Positions 8,919 to 16,908 of a stretch of DNA of 64,000 bases are shown one piece after another; the stretch's first letter is position 1; each line of letters opens with the position of its first letter. The position numbers and the translations under genes were made by a program. This DNA is from JBKHYJ01 sp046565505 (GTDB lineage: Bacteria; Acidobacteriota; Blastocatellia; UBA7656). The stretch lies in contig JBKHYJ010000130.1 in NCBI GenBank assembly GCA_046565505.1, forward strand, positions 17,667 to 81,666. The letters run 5' to 3'. Under the pieces are notes generated by a model, which was given only the letters and a program-made list of their open reading frames with translations, ran no database searches and was not told where the DNA came from.

Positions 8919-10445
8919 ATGAGTGCAAACCTTCCCGCCGCCGACGCGCGCGCCCAGATCACTTCGATCAATCCGGCCACGCTCGAAGAGTTGGGCCGGT
9001 TCCCCATAGCGTCGGCCTCGGATGTCGGCCATGCCGTCGCGAGGGCGCGAGCGGCGCGGGCCGCCTGGGCCGCCCTCTCTTACCGCAACCGCGCGCGCTA
9101 CATCTTGAAAGTTCGCCGCGCGCTTTACGACCGCAAGGAAGAGATAATCCGCATCATCTCGGACGAGACGGGGAAGCCGGAGTTTGAGGCGCTCTCGACG
9201 GAAGTCTTCATGGTGAGCGATCTGATGAGCCACTTCGCCATGAACGCGGAGCGCATACTCCGCGACGAGCGGTTCACGCTCGCGGTGTTCCGCAACAAGC
9301 GCTCGATGATCACCTACGAGCCGCTCGGCGTGGTCGGCATCATAAGCCCCTGGAATTTCCCCTTCTCGATCCCCGTGGGCGAGGTCGTCATGGCTTTGAT
9401 GGCGGGCAACACCGTCGTTCTGAAGCCATCCGAGTTCACGCCGCTCGTCGGCGACGCGATCAAGCGGCTGTTCGCCTCGGCCGGGTTCCCCGATGGCGTC
9501 TTTGAAGTCGTGCAGGGCGATGGCTCGACCGGCGCGGCGCTCGTCGAGTCGGCCATCGATAAGATTTTCTTCACGGGCTCCGTGCGGACGGGGAAGAAGA
9601 TAGCCGAGTCAGCCGCCGCGCGCCTCATGCCGGTAGTCCTGGAACTGGGCGGCAAGGACGCCATGATAGTCTGCGAGGACGCGCCGTTCGAACGGACGGT
9701 GAAGGGGGCCGTGTGGGGGGCCTTCATGAATTGCGGCCAGGTGTGCGCCTCCGTCGAGCGTCTCTACGTTGCAGAGCCTATCGCCGAGAAGTTCATCGCC
9801 TCGGTCGTCGAAGAAGTGAAGCGCCTTCGGCTCGGGCCGCCCGAGGGGTGTTCGACCGACGTAGGCCCGCTGACCAATGAGAAGCAGTTAAACATAGTCA
9901 GCGAGCACGTCGCCGACGCGGTAGCCAGGGGGGCGCGCGTGCTGGCGGGCGGGCGCCGCCGCGAAGACCTGGGCGGGTATTTCTTTGAGCCCACGGTGCT
10001 GGTTGACGTGGACGGGTCTATGAAGGTGATGCGGGAAGAAACGTTCGGCCCGGTGCTCCCGATTAAGGTGGTGAAGGACGAAGAGGAAGCCATACGCGAG
10101 GCGAACGGCACGCGCTACGGGTTGCTGGCCTCAGTCTGGACCGCGGATAACGAGCGCGGCCGCCGCATCGCCCGCAGGGTCGAGGCGGGCACGGTGATAA
10201 TCAACGACGCCGTTTACACGCATGGCGCGGCGCAGACGCCCTGGTTCGGCGTCAAAGAGAGCGGGCTCGGCGTGACGCACGGGCAGGCGGGCCTCTTCGA
10301 GTTCGTCCGTATGAAGCACGTAAACTGGGACCTGCTGCCGATGAAGAGCAACTGGTGGTGGTTCCCCTACACGGAGGCGTGGCAGCGCCGGTTCAAGACT
10401 CTCATGAAGGTGCTCTACCGCTGGGGGCTCAGAAAGATCGCTTGA
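8919..10445 (+). CDS. NAD(P)-dependent aldehyde dehydrogenase
   Basis: The ATG at 8919 is used because AAGGAG lies 6 nt upstream; the TTG at 8901 is less likely. The 508-aa protein has the complete ALDH catalytic core: PWNFPFSIPVGE and VLKPSEFTPLVG in the cofactor domain, FFTGSVRTGKKI (the nucleotide-binding loop), LELGGKDAMIV (general-base glutamate), and NCGQVCASVERLYV (catalytic cysteine). EETFGPVLPI and the C-terminal oligomerisation region follow. It ends with an unusual aromatic and basic tail (WWWFPYTEAWQRRF and on) of about 30 residues beyond the usual end, which might associate with membranes. The aldehyde oxidised cannot be deduced. Placement behind a HAD phosphatase suggests a small catabolic or detoxification unit. 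Confidence 0.92.
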   Translation: MSANLPAADARAQITSINPATLEELGRFPIASASDVGHAVARARAARAAWAALSYRNRARYILKVRRALYDRKEEIIRIISDETGKPEFEALSTEVFMVSDLMSHFAMNAERILRDERFTLAVFRNKRSMITYEPLGVVGIISPWNFPFSIPVGEVVMALMAGNTVVLKPSEFTPLVGDAIKRLFASAGFPDGVFEVVQGDGSTGAALVESAIDKIFFTGSVRTGKKIAESAAARLMPVVLELGGKDAMIVCEDAPFERTVKGAVWGAFMNCGQVCASVERLYVAEPIAEKFIASVVEEVKRLRLGPPEGCSTDVGPLTNEKQLNIVSEHVADAVARGARVLAGGRRREDLGGYFFEPTVLVDVDGSMKVMREETFGPVLPIKVVKDEEEAIREANGTRYGLLASVWTADNERGRRIARRVEAGTVIINDAVYTHGAAQTPWFGVKESGLGVTHGQAGLFEFVRMKHVNWDLLPMKSNWWWFPYTEAWQRRFKTLMKVLYRWGLRKIA

Positions 10446-10591
10446 TGTGGAGCACCGGGGTGGCCCGGCCGCCTGTCTTTGACAAACAGGTATTAAGGGA
10501 ATATAACGAGCAAAACCGACGAGCTGACCGGGCACTGATTCACACGCACATACTCTATCGGTTTGTGAAAATCTCAGAAGGGAGCAAAACC

Positions 10592-11113
10592 ATGAATAAG
10601 CGTTTCACCGTTATTGCCGCCACCGTTTTGGCGCTGGTTTGTGTCGTCTTTGGTCAGTCCGACAAAGACAAAAAAGCGGGGCATTCGCAGATGGGCGCGA
10701 GCGGCGCGCACGTCATGATGACCCCGGGCGACGTGAAGTGGGGGCCTGCCCCGCCGGCGCTGCCCGCGGGCGCACAGGCGGCGCTGCTCGAAGGCGACCC
10801 GTCAAAGGCGGGCTCAACCTACACGATCCGGGCCAAGCTGCCGGATGGCTACAGGATTCCGCCGCACTGGCATCCCGTAGACGAGAACGTCACGGTCATC
10901 GAGGGAACGCTCGCGATGGGACTCGGGGAAAAGTTTGACGACGCCGCAGGGCATGATATGACTGCCGGGTCATACGCGAGAATGCCCAAAGGGGTGCGAC
11001 ACTTCGCCTGGGCGAAGGGCGACACCATAATTCAGGTGCATGGCGTTGGGCCGTTTGAAGTCAATTACGTGAACCCTTCCGACGACCCGCGAAAGAAGGG
11101 CGGCTCCAAATAA
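10592..11113 (+). CDS. Secreted cupin-domain protein
   Basis: The ATG at 10592 is chosen: GGGAG lies upstream and a signal peptide follows (MNKRF, then TVIAATVLALVCVVFG, cleavage near GQS). The 173-aa product has a single cupin barrel. The metal-binding motif 1 is seen in IPPHWHPVDENVTVIEG (two His and a Glu at the usual spacing), and motif 2 in MPKGVRHFAWA. Small exported cupins of this type are common in Acidobacteriota, but their substrate is unknown. A long open frame extends upstream to 10355, overlapping the aldehyde dehydrogenase gene, but it lacks coding support. A strong hairpin follows the stop codon. Confidence 0.82.
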   Translation: MNKRFTVIAATVLALVCVVFGQSDKDKKAGHSQMGASGAHVMMTPGDVKWGPAPPALPAGAQAALLEGDPSKAGSTYTIRAKLPDGYRIPPHWHPVDENVTVIEGTLAMGLGEKFDDAAGHDMTAGSYARMPKGVRHFAWAKGDTIIQVHGVGPFEVNYVNPSDDPRKKGGSK

Positions 11114-11125
11114 GGCCGAGCGAAT

Positions 11126-11161
11126 AGGGCCGCGCGGTTCGCGAAGACGCGGCGCGGCCCT
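11126..11161 (+). terminator. Hairpin after the cupin gene, probable terminator
   Basis: Arms AGGGCCGCGC (11126-11135) and GCGCGGCCCT (11152-11161) form a perfect 10-bp GC-rich stem starting 12 bp after the cupin stop codon. No U-tract follows, so termination efficiency is uncertain. Confidence 0.5.
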
Positions 11162-11294
11162 CAACGCTTCGCGGCATCTGTACGGCGGCGCGATCTCACA
11201 AAGCCCATCTCACGCCCGGCCCGATACGTACGCCGGCGGCGGCGGCCAGGCCCGCGATGTAGAGGGCGGCGCGGGCTTCGCCGAACACCGACTC

Positions 11295-13040
11295 ATGAAT
11301 CATGCCGCCGCGTCTCTCGTCAGAGCATTGATGAATACCCACCCACCAAAAGATGAGGACCCCCGCGGCGACCTCCTGGCCGCCGTCGCCGACGCCACGT
11401 CGTTGCGTGAAGGGCCGGAGGGCGTGGCTCAATTTCTCCACAGGATTTACTCGGCCGGCACGATAAGTCTCAAGGCTCTGTCGCGCAAGTCCGGTATTCC
11501 GCTTCCGGTCCTCGCGGCGCTGCGGCGCGAACTTGAGCGCGTGAATATCGTGGGCCGGGGCGCGGGGGGGATCAGCCTGACCCGCGAGGGAGTCGAGTTC
11601 ATCGAGAACCGGCTGAACATTCGGACCAGGCATGACGCCGCGTGCCCGACCTGTCACGGCAGGCAGGTCGTAATCCCGCCGGAGTTCCGCCCCGCGCTCG
11701 AAAAACTGGAGCGCTATTTCAACCTGAGGCCGCCCGTTGATGTTACGCTGGATCAAACGCCCGCGCTCCCCGAATCCAGCTTCAGGCGCGCCCTCTACAT
11801 GCACCAGTCCGGCGCCCTGGAAGGTAAGAGCGTGATACTGCTCGGCGAGGATGATTCCGTGTCGCTGGCGATCATGTTTGTAGCCCAGGCGCTCGGGCGC
11901 GAAGACTTCTGCCGCAGGCTGACGGTCGTCGAGGCCGACGCCAGAATCGTTGACTTCATCCGAGAGGTGAGCGCCGCCGAGTCGTTCGAGATCGAATGCG
12001 TCCGCCATGACTTGCGCGACCCGCTGCCGGGAGAGCTACGGCAGAAATTCGATACCTTCGAGACTGACCCGCCCTACACGCTTGGGGGCCTCAACCTTTT
12101 TGTCTCGCGCGCGCTGACGGCGCTCAGGCCGGGTCCGGGGCGGCAGGGATTTTTATCATTCGGGGCGAAGGCCCCGGACGAGTCGCTTGAGATTCAGCGG
12201 GGCCTCGCCGCGATGGGGCTGGTAATCAATCAGGTGAACCACTTCTTCAACGAGTATCAGGGGGCGTCGATTCTGGGCGGCTCCAGTCAATTGATTCACC
12301 TGCTGACCGGCCAGGCCACCGTCCCCACCGCTCCCGACTCGCGCTATGATCTTGCAATCTACACGGGCGAGGCGAGTCCGACAAAGCGCCTGTATCGGTG
12401 CGCGAATTGCCGGGCCGTCATCGAGGTCGGCCGGGGGCAGGCTTTCAACACAATCGAAACGCTGAAGGCGAATGGCTGCCCCGCGTGCGGCAAGGCCCAA
12501 TTCAGGTACGAGGGGCGGGGCGACGCCCGACCGCCGGCGGCGGGTCAATCTACGAACGAGGGGCGGCCCGCGAGCAACCGCGCGGCGGCGGGCGAGATAC
12601 GGCCCGCACGGAAAGAGGACCTGCCCGCCATCGTTGATTTTGAGATCGAGATCGCGCGCATATCATTCCCCGAAGACCCGATCACTGACCCGGAAGTCCA
12701 CCGCAGCAAGCTGTCCAAAATAATGGAGCGCGAGCCGGAAGGGATGTACGTCATGGCGGCCGAGGGGCGCGTCGTCGGGTGGATGTGGATAACCATAAAT
12801 ACGCAGCCGCTCACCCGCCGCACCTACGGAACGCTCCGCAGCTTAGCCGTCAGCCGCGACCTGCGCGGGGGCGGCGGGGGCCGCGCGTTGCTCAAGTTCG
12901 GCATAGACTATTGCAGGAACAATCGCGCCGAGTGGATGGTCACGAAGGTCTTCGCCGAGAATCTCCCCATGCGAGCCCTCTGCCTGAGCCTCGGCTTCCG
13001 CATAAAACACCTGTCTATGGAGATGAGATTCGACGCCTGA
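11295..13040 (+). CDS. bpsA: Branched-polyamine synthase (BpsA-type) fused to a GNAT acetyltransferase
   Basis: The N-terminal two thirds match the N4-bis(aminopropyl)spermidine synthase family, which adds aminopropyl groups from decarboxylated SAM to make branched polyamines. An N-terminal winged-helix segment comes first (about residues 35-105). It is followed by a Rossmann methyltransferase-like core with VILLGEDDSVSLA (donor binding) and FETDPPYTLGG, the DPPY-type catalytic motif. A four-cysteine zinc-ribbon-like piece (CANC and CPAC, near residues 370-398) separates this from a C-terminal GNAT domain of about 145 residues, with IRPARKEDLPAIVDFE and the acetyl-CoA loop LRGGGGGRALL. The S-adenosylmethionine decarboxylase gene follows 136 bp downstream and would supply the donor. 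The start is uncertain: 11295 and 11331 both lack a good ribosome site. The acetyltransferase might modify a polyamine, which is inference. Confidence 0.85.
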   Translation: MNHAAASLVRALMNTHPPKDEDPRGDLLAAVADATSLREGPEGVAQFLHRIYSAGTISLKALSRKSGIPLPVLAALRRELERVNIVGRGAGGISLTREGVEFIENRLNIRTRHDAACPTCHGRQVVIPPEFRPALEKLERYFNLRPPVDVTLDQTPALPESSFRRALYMHQSGALEGKSVILLGEDDSVSLAIMFVAQALGREDFCRRLTVVEADARIVDFIREVSAAESFEIECVRHDLRDPLPGELRQKFDTFETDPPYTLGGLNLFVSRALTALRPGPGRQGFLSFGAKAPDESLEIQRGLAAMGLVINQVNHFFNEYQGASILGGSSQLIHLLTGQATVPTAPDSRYDLAIYTGEASPTKRLYRCANCRAVIEVGRGQAFNTIETLKANGCPACGKAQFRYEGRGDARPPAAGQSTNEGRPASNRAAAGEIRPARKEDLPAIVDFEIEIARISFPEDPITDPEVHRSKLSKIMEREPEGMYVMAAEGRVVGWMWITINTQPLTRRTYGTLRSLAVSRDLRGGGGGRALLKFGIDYCRNNRAEWMVTKVFAENLPMRALCLSLGFRIKHLSMEMRFDA

Positions 13041-13176
13041 ACGCCGGCGCGCGTGCCCAAAAAAGAGGGGCGGCAACGGGCGCGCTGCCGGAAAATCCCG
13101 CGCCGCGGCGCGCGCCTAGACTGTGACTTTTTGCCTATGCTAGTCTCTAAATCAGGAAGTTGATACGGGATTTATT

Positions 13177-13554
13177 ATGCACTCTCATCATTTCATCGGC
13201 GTCGGCCTTTTATCGCAGGGGCTAAAGCATGCGGCCGCGGACCACGGCCGCCTCGTCGAAGACATTTCGCTGATCGTCGAAGAATGCGACCTGCAAATCG
13301 TTTCGCGCGACGCCGTGAAATTCGAGAATGGCGGGGCCACCCTGGTGTGGATACTGGCAGAATCCCACCTCGTCATTCACCTCTGGACCGACGAGGGTTT
13401 CGCCACGATAGACCTGCACGTTTGTGACTATCAGGTCTCTAACAGGGAGCGTGCGTCGCGGCTGAAGAAAGCGCTGAGCGAATTCTGCTTCGACAGGGCG
13501 GAAGCCGACTGGCATGAGTTTACGCTGCCACAACCGACCTTAGCGGCCCGTTAG
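13177..13554 (+). CDS. speD: S-adenosylmethionine decarboxylase proenzyme
   Basis: This 125-aa protein is of the short prokaryotic class (SpeH/SpeD class 1B size). It decarboxylates SAM to give the aminopropyl donor for spermidine and related polyamines. The self-cleavage site is visible as LAESHLVIHLW: family members cut between Glu and Ser, and the Ser becomes the pyruvoyl cofactor. The downstream catalytic cysteine falls in DLHVCDYQ. It lies just after the BpsA-type synthase, forming a two-step polyamine module. It has its own 136-bp upstream gap, with GGGA about 8 nt before the ATG, so it may have its own promoter. Confidence 0.93.
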   Translation: MHSHHFIGVGLLSQGLKHAAADHGRLVEDISLIVEECDLQIVSRDAVKFENGGATLVWILAESHLVIHLWTDEGFATIDLHVCDYQVSNRERASRLKKALSEFCFDRAEADWHEFTLPQPTLAAR

Positions 13555-13591
13555 ACGCTCCGGCCTCGCGGGCGGTCTTTTCTTCCCCCGG

Positions 13592-14317
13592 CTAAGGGAC
13601 CAGAAAGAGCGCGCCTATGACGATCAGGAAGGCGTAGACTACCCGGCTGAAAAAATCCCTCGGTATGTGATCGTTTATTCTGCCGCCCGCGTAAATCGCG
13701 AGCATAATGAGCGGGATCGAATACAAGTAAAGCCGCAACACGAGCGGCGTCCACAACCCCGCCAGCCCATGCCCGATTAAAATCGATAAGCCCGTGAAGA
13801 GGAAATAGCATTGCAGCGTCGCGCGGAAATTCTCGGGCGGCCAGCGGCGCAGCAGCCCGTACATCACTATGGGCGGGCCGTTAGTGTTGTACGCGCCGCC
13901 CAGCACCCCGGCGACGAAGCCGAAAATGTACGCGGATTTTTCGCTGCGGATGACCGGGAGTACCGGCGTCACCAGGCTGTAGAGGCCATAAAGGATCAAC
14001 AGCACTCCCAGTATGGCTTTAACCATGTACTCCGGGGCGACCCTCAACAGCACGAGCCCGAACGGTATGCCCGCCAGTGATAAGAGTATCAGCCGCCAGG
14101 CCGACCTTATATCAACACTGCGCCAGCTTGTTGCCAGGATCGTCACCGCGATGGTCGAAGCGGCGAAGGCGACCAGCGGCGTCGCGGTCCGAATGCCCAG
14201 GGTCATCGCCAGCAGCGGCATGGCTATCAGCGCGTCGCCGAACCCGATGGCGGAGCGAACGAAAGCGGAGATGAATATAATCCCCATCGCCAGCAGAATC
14301 GGAGTCGTAAAATTCAT
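13592..14317 (-). CDS. TauE/SafE-family membrane permease
   Basis: This 241-aa integral membrane protein has about eight hydrophobic segments. The N-terminal GMGIIFISAFVRSAIGFGDA-like region and the repeated GFVAGVLGGAYNTNGPP segment are the paired signature halves of the TauE/SafE (sulfite exporter / DUF81) family. Members export or import small organic or inorganic sulfur anions and other carboxylates; the substrate cannot be deduced here. The gene is convergent with speD, 37 bp apart. The next gene on the same strand is egtB, whose product works on sulfur compounds, but with a gap that does not force co-transcription. Confidence 0.88.
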   Translation of the reverse strand: MNFTTPILLAMGIIFISAFVRSAIGFGDALIAMPLLAMTLGIRTATPLVAFAASTIAVTILATSWRSVDIRSAWRLILLSLAGIPFGLVLLRVAPEYMVKAILGVLLILYGLYSLVTPVLPVIRSEKSAYIFGFVAGVLGGAYNTNGPPIVMYGLLRRWPPENFRATLQCYFLFTGLSILIGHGLAGLWTPLVLRLYLYSIPLIMLAIYAGGRINDHIPRDFFSRVVYAFLIVIGALFLVP

Positions 14318-14375
14318 AGCCAGGTAGTCGCCCGTGCGCCGAGGGCCGCCGGCGCGGGATGAATAGCGCGATACA

Positions 14376-15737
14376 TTAATCGGCCGCGCACCGGAACCCC
14401 GCGAACGCGATTCGGAACCGGGGCCTCCAAAAATTCCTGAACGAGCAGCGCAGCAGGGGCATGCGCGTCGCCCACGACCCGCCTTTCAACACCCTGTGAT
14501 CTTTATCGAACCACAACTCCGAATACTCGCCATACGGGAAGGCTTCAAACCCCGGGTAGCCGTCGAATACGCTGTCGGTCCACTCCCAGACGTTGCCCGT
14601 CATGTCTACGCAGCCATAGGCGCTCTGGCCCCGCGGGTGGGCCGAGACCGCGGTCGTCCCCCACTCGCCGCCATCATAGTTCGCAAGCTCTGCCCGCGCG
14701 GGCTCGTCGCCCCAACTGAAGCGGCGCTTGCTCCGTGCGCGGGGGTCCCAGGACGCGGCCTTCTCCCATTCGGCCTCGGTGGGCAACCGCTTGCCCGCGA
14801 AGCGCGCGTAAGCCGAAGCCTCATGCCAGCTCACCCCGGAAACCGGGTGGTTGGGCCGCAGCCCGCCGTATTCAAACATCTCTTGCACGCGCCAGGAGCC
14901 GGCGGACGAATCATCGCCCCGGCCGCCCCACGGCGACCAGTAAAGCGGCCGGTCAACCTTCTGACTCTCTTTCCAGTCCCAGCCCTCGTCGCTCCACAGC
15001 GAGCGAATCTTGTAGCCGCCCGCTTCTATGAACTCTGCGAACTCGCCGTTTGTCACGGGGTACTTGTCTATACGAAAATCCGCCAGCTCGACCATGTGCG
15101 GCGGCTGCTCGTTGTCGTAAGCGAACGGGCGCCCGCGAGAGCCCATCTCGAAGGGCCCGCCCTCAACGCGCGCCATCTCTCCGCGCGCAGGAGGGGCGGC
15201 GGGCGATGAGTCGCGGGAAGCAGGAGCTATACGTCCTTCCCCGGCGTAGCGCGGCGCTGCGGGCCTCCGCTTGCACCGCGGGTCGAGCATCTGAAGCAAG
15301 TACGCAAGCGTCTCCTGGTGCTGATACTCGTGCTCTATTACCAGGTTGAACACGTAGAAGTCTCGCAGCATCGGGTCATCACTGTCAGGGCTTACTGTGG
15401 ATAAAAAGCCGAGCGTCCCTTCGCGCACGCGCGCGAGGTAGCTTTCGATCTCGGCTACAGGCGGCAGGTTATTTGCGTCTTCTTTAGGCGTTCTGATCGG
15501 GTCGAATATGGCGTCGTAGCGGGGCGAGATAGACGGGTCGCCTTTCACGCGCTGCAAAATCCAATAACCTTCAAACGCGCCCATGTGGCCGAGGTGCCAA
15601 AGGATCGGCCGGTAGCCTTCGGCCGGCGGCCTCCGCAGGTCAGATTCGGCGACGACCACCTCGAATAATTCGTGACTGATTTCGCGCGACTCGCGCATCA
15701 AATGAGCGATCCCGTCCGCGTCAAACTCATTAGCCAT
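14376..15737 (-). CDS. egtB: Ergothioneine biosynthesis sulfoxide synthase EgtB
   Basis: EgtB is a non-haem iron enzyme that couples trimethylhistidine (hercynine) to a thiol (gamma-Glu-Cys or Cys) with oxygen. The ATG at 15737 follows GGAGGG, giving 453 aa. The N-terminal DinB-like helical domain carries ILWHLGHMGAFE and EHEYQHQETL, which supplies the HxxxHxE iron ligands. The C-terminal half is a formylglycine-generating-enzyme-like domain with FEMGS, FAYDNEQPPH, HPVSGVSWHEASAYARFAG, RLPTEAEWEKAA, YGCVDMTGNVWEWTDS and the closing LKGGSWATRMPLLRCSFRNF. It is divergent from egtD with a 127-bp gap. Whether it takes gamma-Glu-Cys or free Cys cannot be settled by eye; an acidobacterial homologue (Chloracidobacterium) is reported to have an alternative active site. 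Confidence 0.93.
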   Translation of the reverse strand: MANEFDADGIAHLMRESREISHELFEVVVAESDLRRPPAEGYRPILWHLGHMGAFEGYWILQRVKGDPSISPRYDAIFDPIRTPKEDANNLPPVAEIESYLARVREGTLGFLSTVSPDSDDPMLRDFYVFNLVIEHEYQHQETLAYLLQMLDPRCKRRPAAPRYAGEGRIAPASRDSSPAAPPARGEMARVEGGPFEMGSRGRPFAYDNEQPPHMVELADFRIDKYPVTNGEFAEFIEAGGYKIRSLWSDEGWDWKESQKVDRPLYWSPWGGRGDDSSAGSWRVQEMFEYGGLRPNHPVSGVSWHEASAYARFAGKRLPTEAEWEKAASWDPRARSKRRFSWGDEPARAELANYDGGEWGTTAVSAHPRGQSAYGCVDMTGNVWEWTDSVFDGYPGFEAFPYGEYSELWFDKDHRVLKGGSWATRMPLLRCSFRNFWRPRFRIAFAGFRCAAD

Positions 15738-15791
15738 CGGCAACCCTCCGCGCGCGCACCGGCCCCCATATGGTTGGCACAACGCACAAAG

Positions 15792-15797
15792 TATAAT
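15792..15797 (+). promoter_or_regulatory. Perfect -10 box upstream of egtD
   Basis: TATAAT lies in the short egtB-egtD intergenic region in the direction of egtD. No good -35 sequence is found at 16-18 bp spacing, so this is a candidate -10 element only. Confidence 0.35.
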
Positions 15798-15864
15798 AGC
15801 ATTACAGCAGCTTGTTAGTTCAGCTCCGATGTCGTTTGTGGACCAAGTATCCGAGGAGATGTGG

Positions 15865-16908
15865 ATGCTCTCTGACATACGTTCCGGCCCCCCCGACCGC
15901 TTCACCCTGCGTCGGCTCGCACAGGGAGGCGACTCGAACGCTTTCGCGAATGACGCGCGCCGCGGCCTCACCGCAAAGCCGAAAGCCCTGCCGCCGAAAT
16001 ACTTCTACGACGACCTCGGGTCGCAGTTGTTCGAGGCCATCTGCCGCCTGCCCGAATACTACCTGACGCGGGCCGAGAGCGAGATACTGAGCCGCAACGC
16101 CGACGAGATAGTCGGCTCGGTCGAAGGCCCCGCGCGCATAATAGAGCTGGGCAGCGGCAGCGCGGAAAAGACGCGCTACTTAATCGAAGCCCTGCTCCGC
16201 CGCCAGCCGGAGCTTCACTACCTGCCCGTAGATATTTCCGACGCGAGCCTCGAAAGCAGCAGCCTCGAACTCCTGCACATATACCCGCGCCTACGCATCA
16301 CGGCGTACGCCGCGGACTATTTCACGGCCCTGCGCGCGCTGGCTCAAACAGGGGTGGCCGAGCGCGAAGGCACTCGGACCCTCGCCCTGTTCCTCGGCTC
16401 GAACATAGGGAACTTCAACACGGGCGAGTCGCGCGCTTTCCTGCGCGAAGTACGCAAGGTGCTCCGCCCTAAAGATGGCCTGCTGATGGGCGCGGACCTG
16501 AAGAAGTCGCCGGACCTTCTGCTGCCCGCCTACGACGACGCGCTGGGCGTGACTTCGGCCTTCAACCGGAACCTGCTTGTGCGGATGAATCGCGAGCTAG
16601 GCGCGGACTTCGACATAAGCAAGTTCTACCACCGCGTCAAATATAACGAGGAGCTGGGCCGGGTCGAGGCGTACCTGGTGAGCCGAGAGCGGCAGACGGT
16701 CCGCATAAGGGCGCTCGACCTCGAAGCCGATTTTGAGGAGGGCGAGGCCATACACACGGAGAACTCTTACAAGTTCGACCTGGGGCAACTCGGGGAGCTC
16801 GCCGCCGAGACGGGATTCTCTCTGGAGAGGACATGGTTTGACGGCGCGCGCCGCTTCAGCTTTAACCTCTTCACCGCCAGTGAGCATGATTACCCGAATA
16901 GATTTTAG
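15865..16908 (+). CDS. egtD: L-histidine N-alpha-methyltransferase EgtD
   Basis: EgtD trimethylates the alpha-amino group of histidine with three SAM molecules to give hercynine, the first ergothioneine step. I prefer the ATG at 15865 because GAGGAG lies 6 nt upstream; an earlier in-frame ATG at 15829 has no ribosome site. This gives 347 aa, close to mycobacterial EgtD. Family marks are LPPKYFYDDLGSQLFEAIC, LPEYYLTRAESEIL, the SAM-binding IIELGSGSAEKTRYLIEAL, LPVDISDASLE, FLGSNIGNF, and GADLKKSP. The stop codon TAG directly abuts the ATG of the following glutamate-cysteine ligase gene, so the two are translationally coupled. Confidence 0.94.
   Translation: MLSDIRSGPPDRFTLRRLAQGGDSNAFANDARRGLTAKPKALPPKYFYDDLGSQLFEAICRLPEYYLTRAESEILSRNADEIVGSVEGPARIIELGSGSAEKTRYLIEALLRRQPELHYLPVDISDASLESSSLELLHIYPRLRITAYAADYFTALRALAQTGVAEREGTRTLALFLGSNIGNFNTGESRAFLREVRKVLRPKDGLLMGADLKKSPDLLLPAYDDALGVTSAFNRNLLVRMNRELGADFDISKFYHRVKYNEELGRVEAYLVSRERQTVRIRALDLEADFEEGEAIHTENSYKFDLGQLGELAAETGFSLERTWFDGARRFSFNLFTASEHDYPNRF

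Noticed and set aside
8106..9233. 375-codon open frame antisense to HAD and aldehyde dehydrogenase genes
   Set aside because: Spans two well-supported genes and lacks recognisable protein features.
10355..10591. N-terminal extension of the cupin protein into the aldehyde dehydrogenase gene
   Set aside because: The internal ATG at 10592 has a ribosome site and starts a signal peptide.
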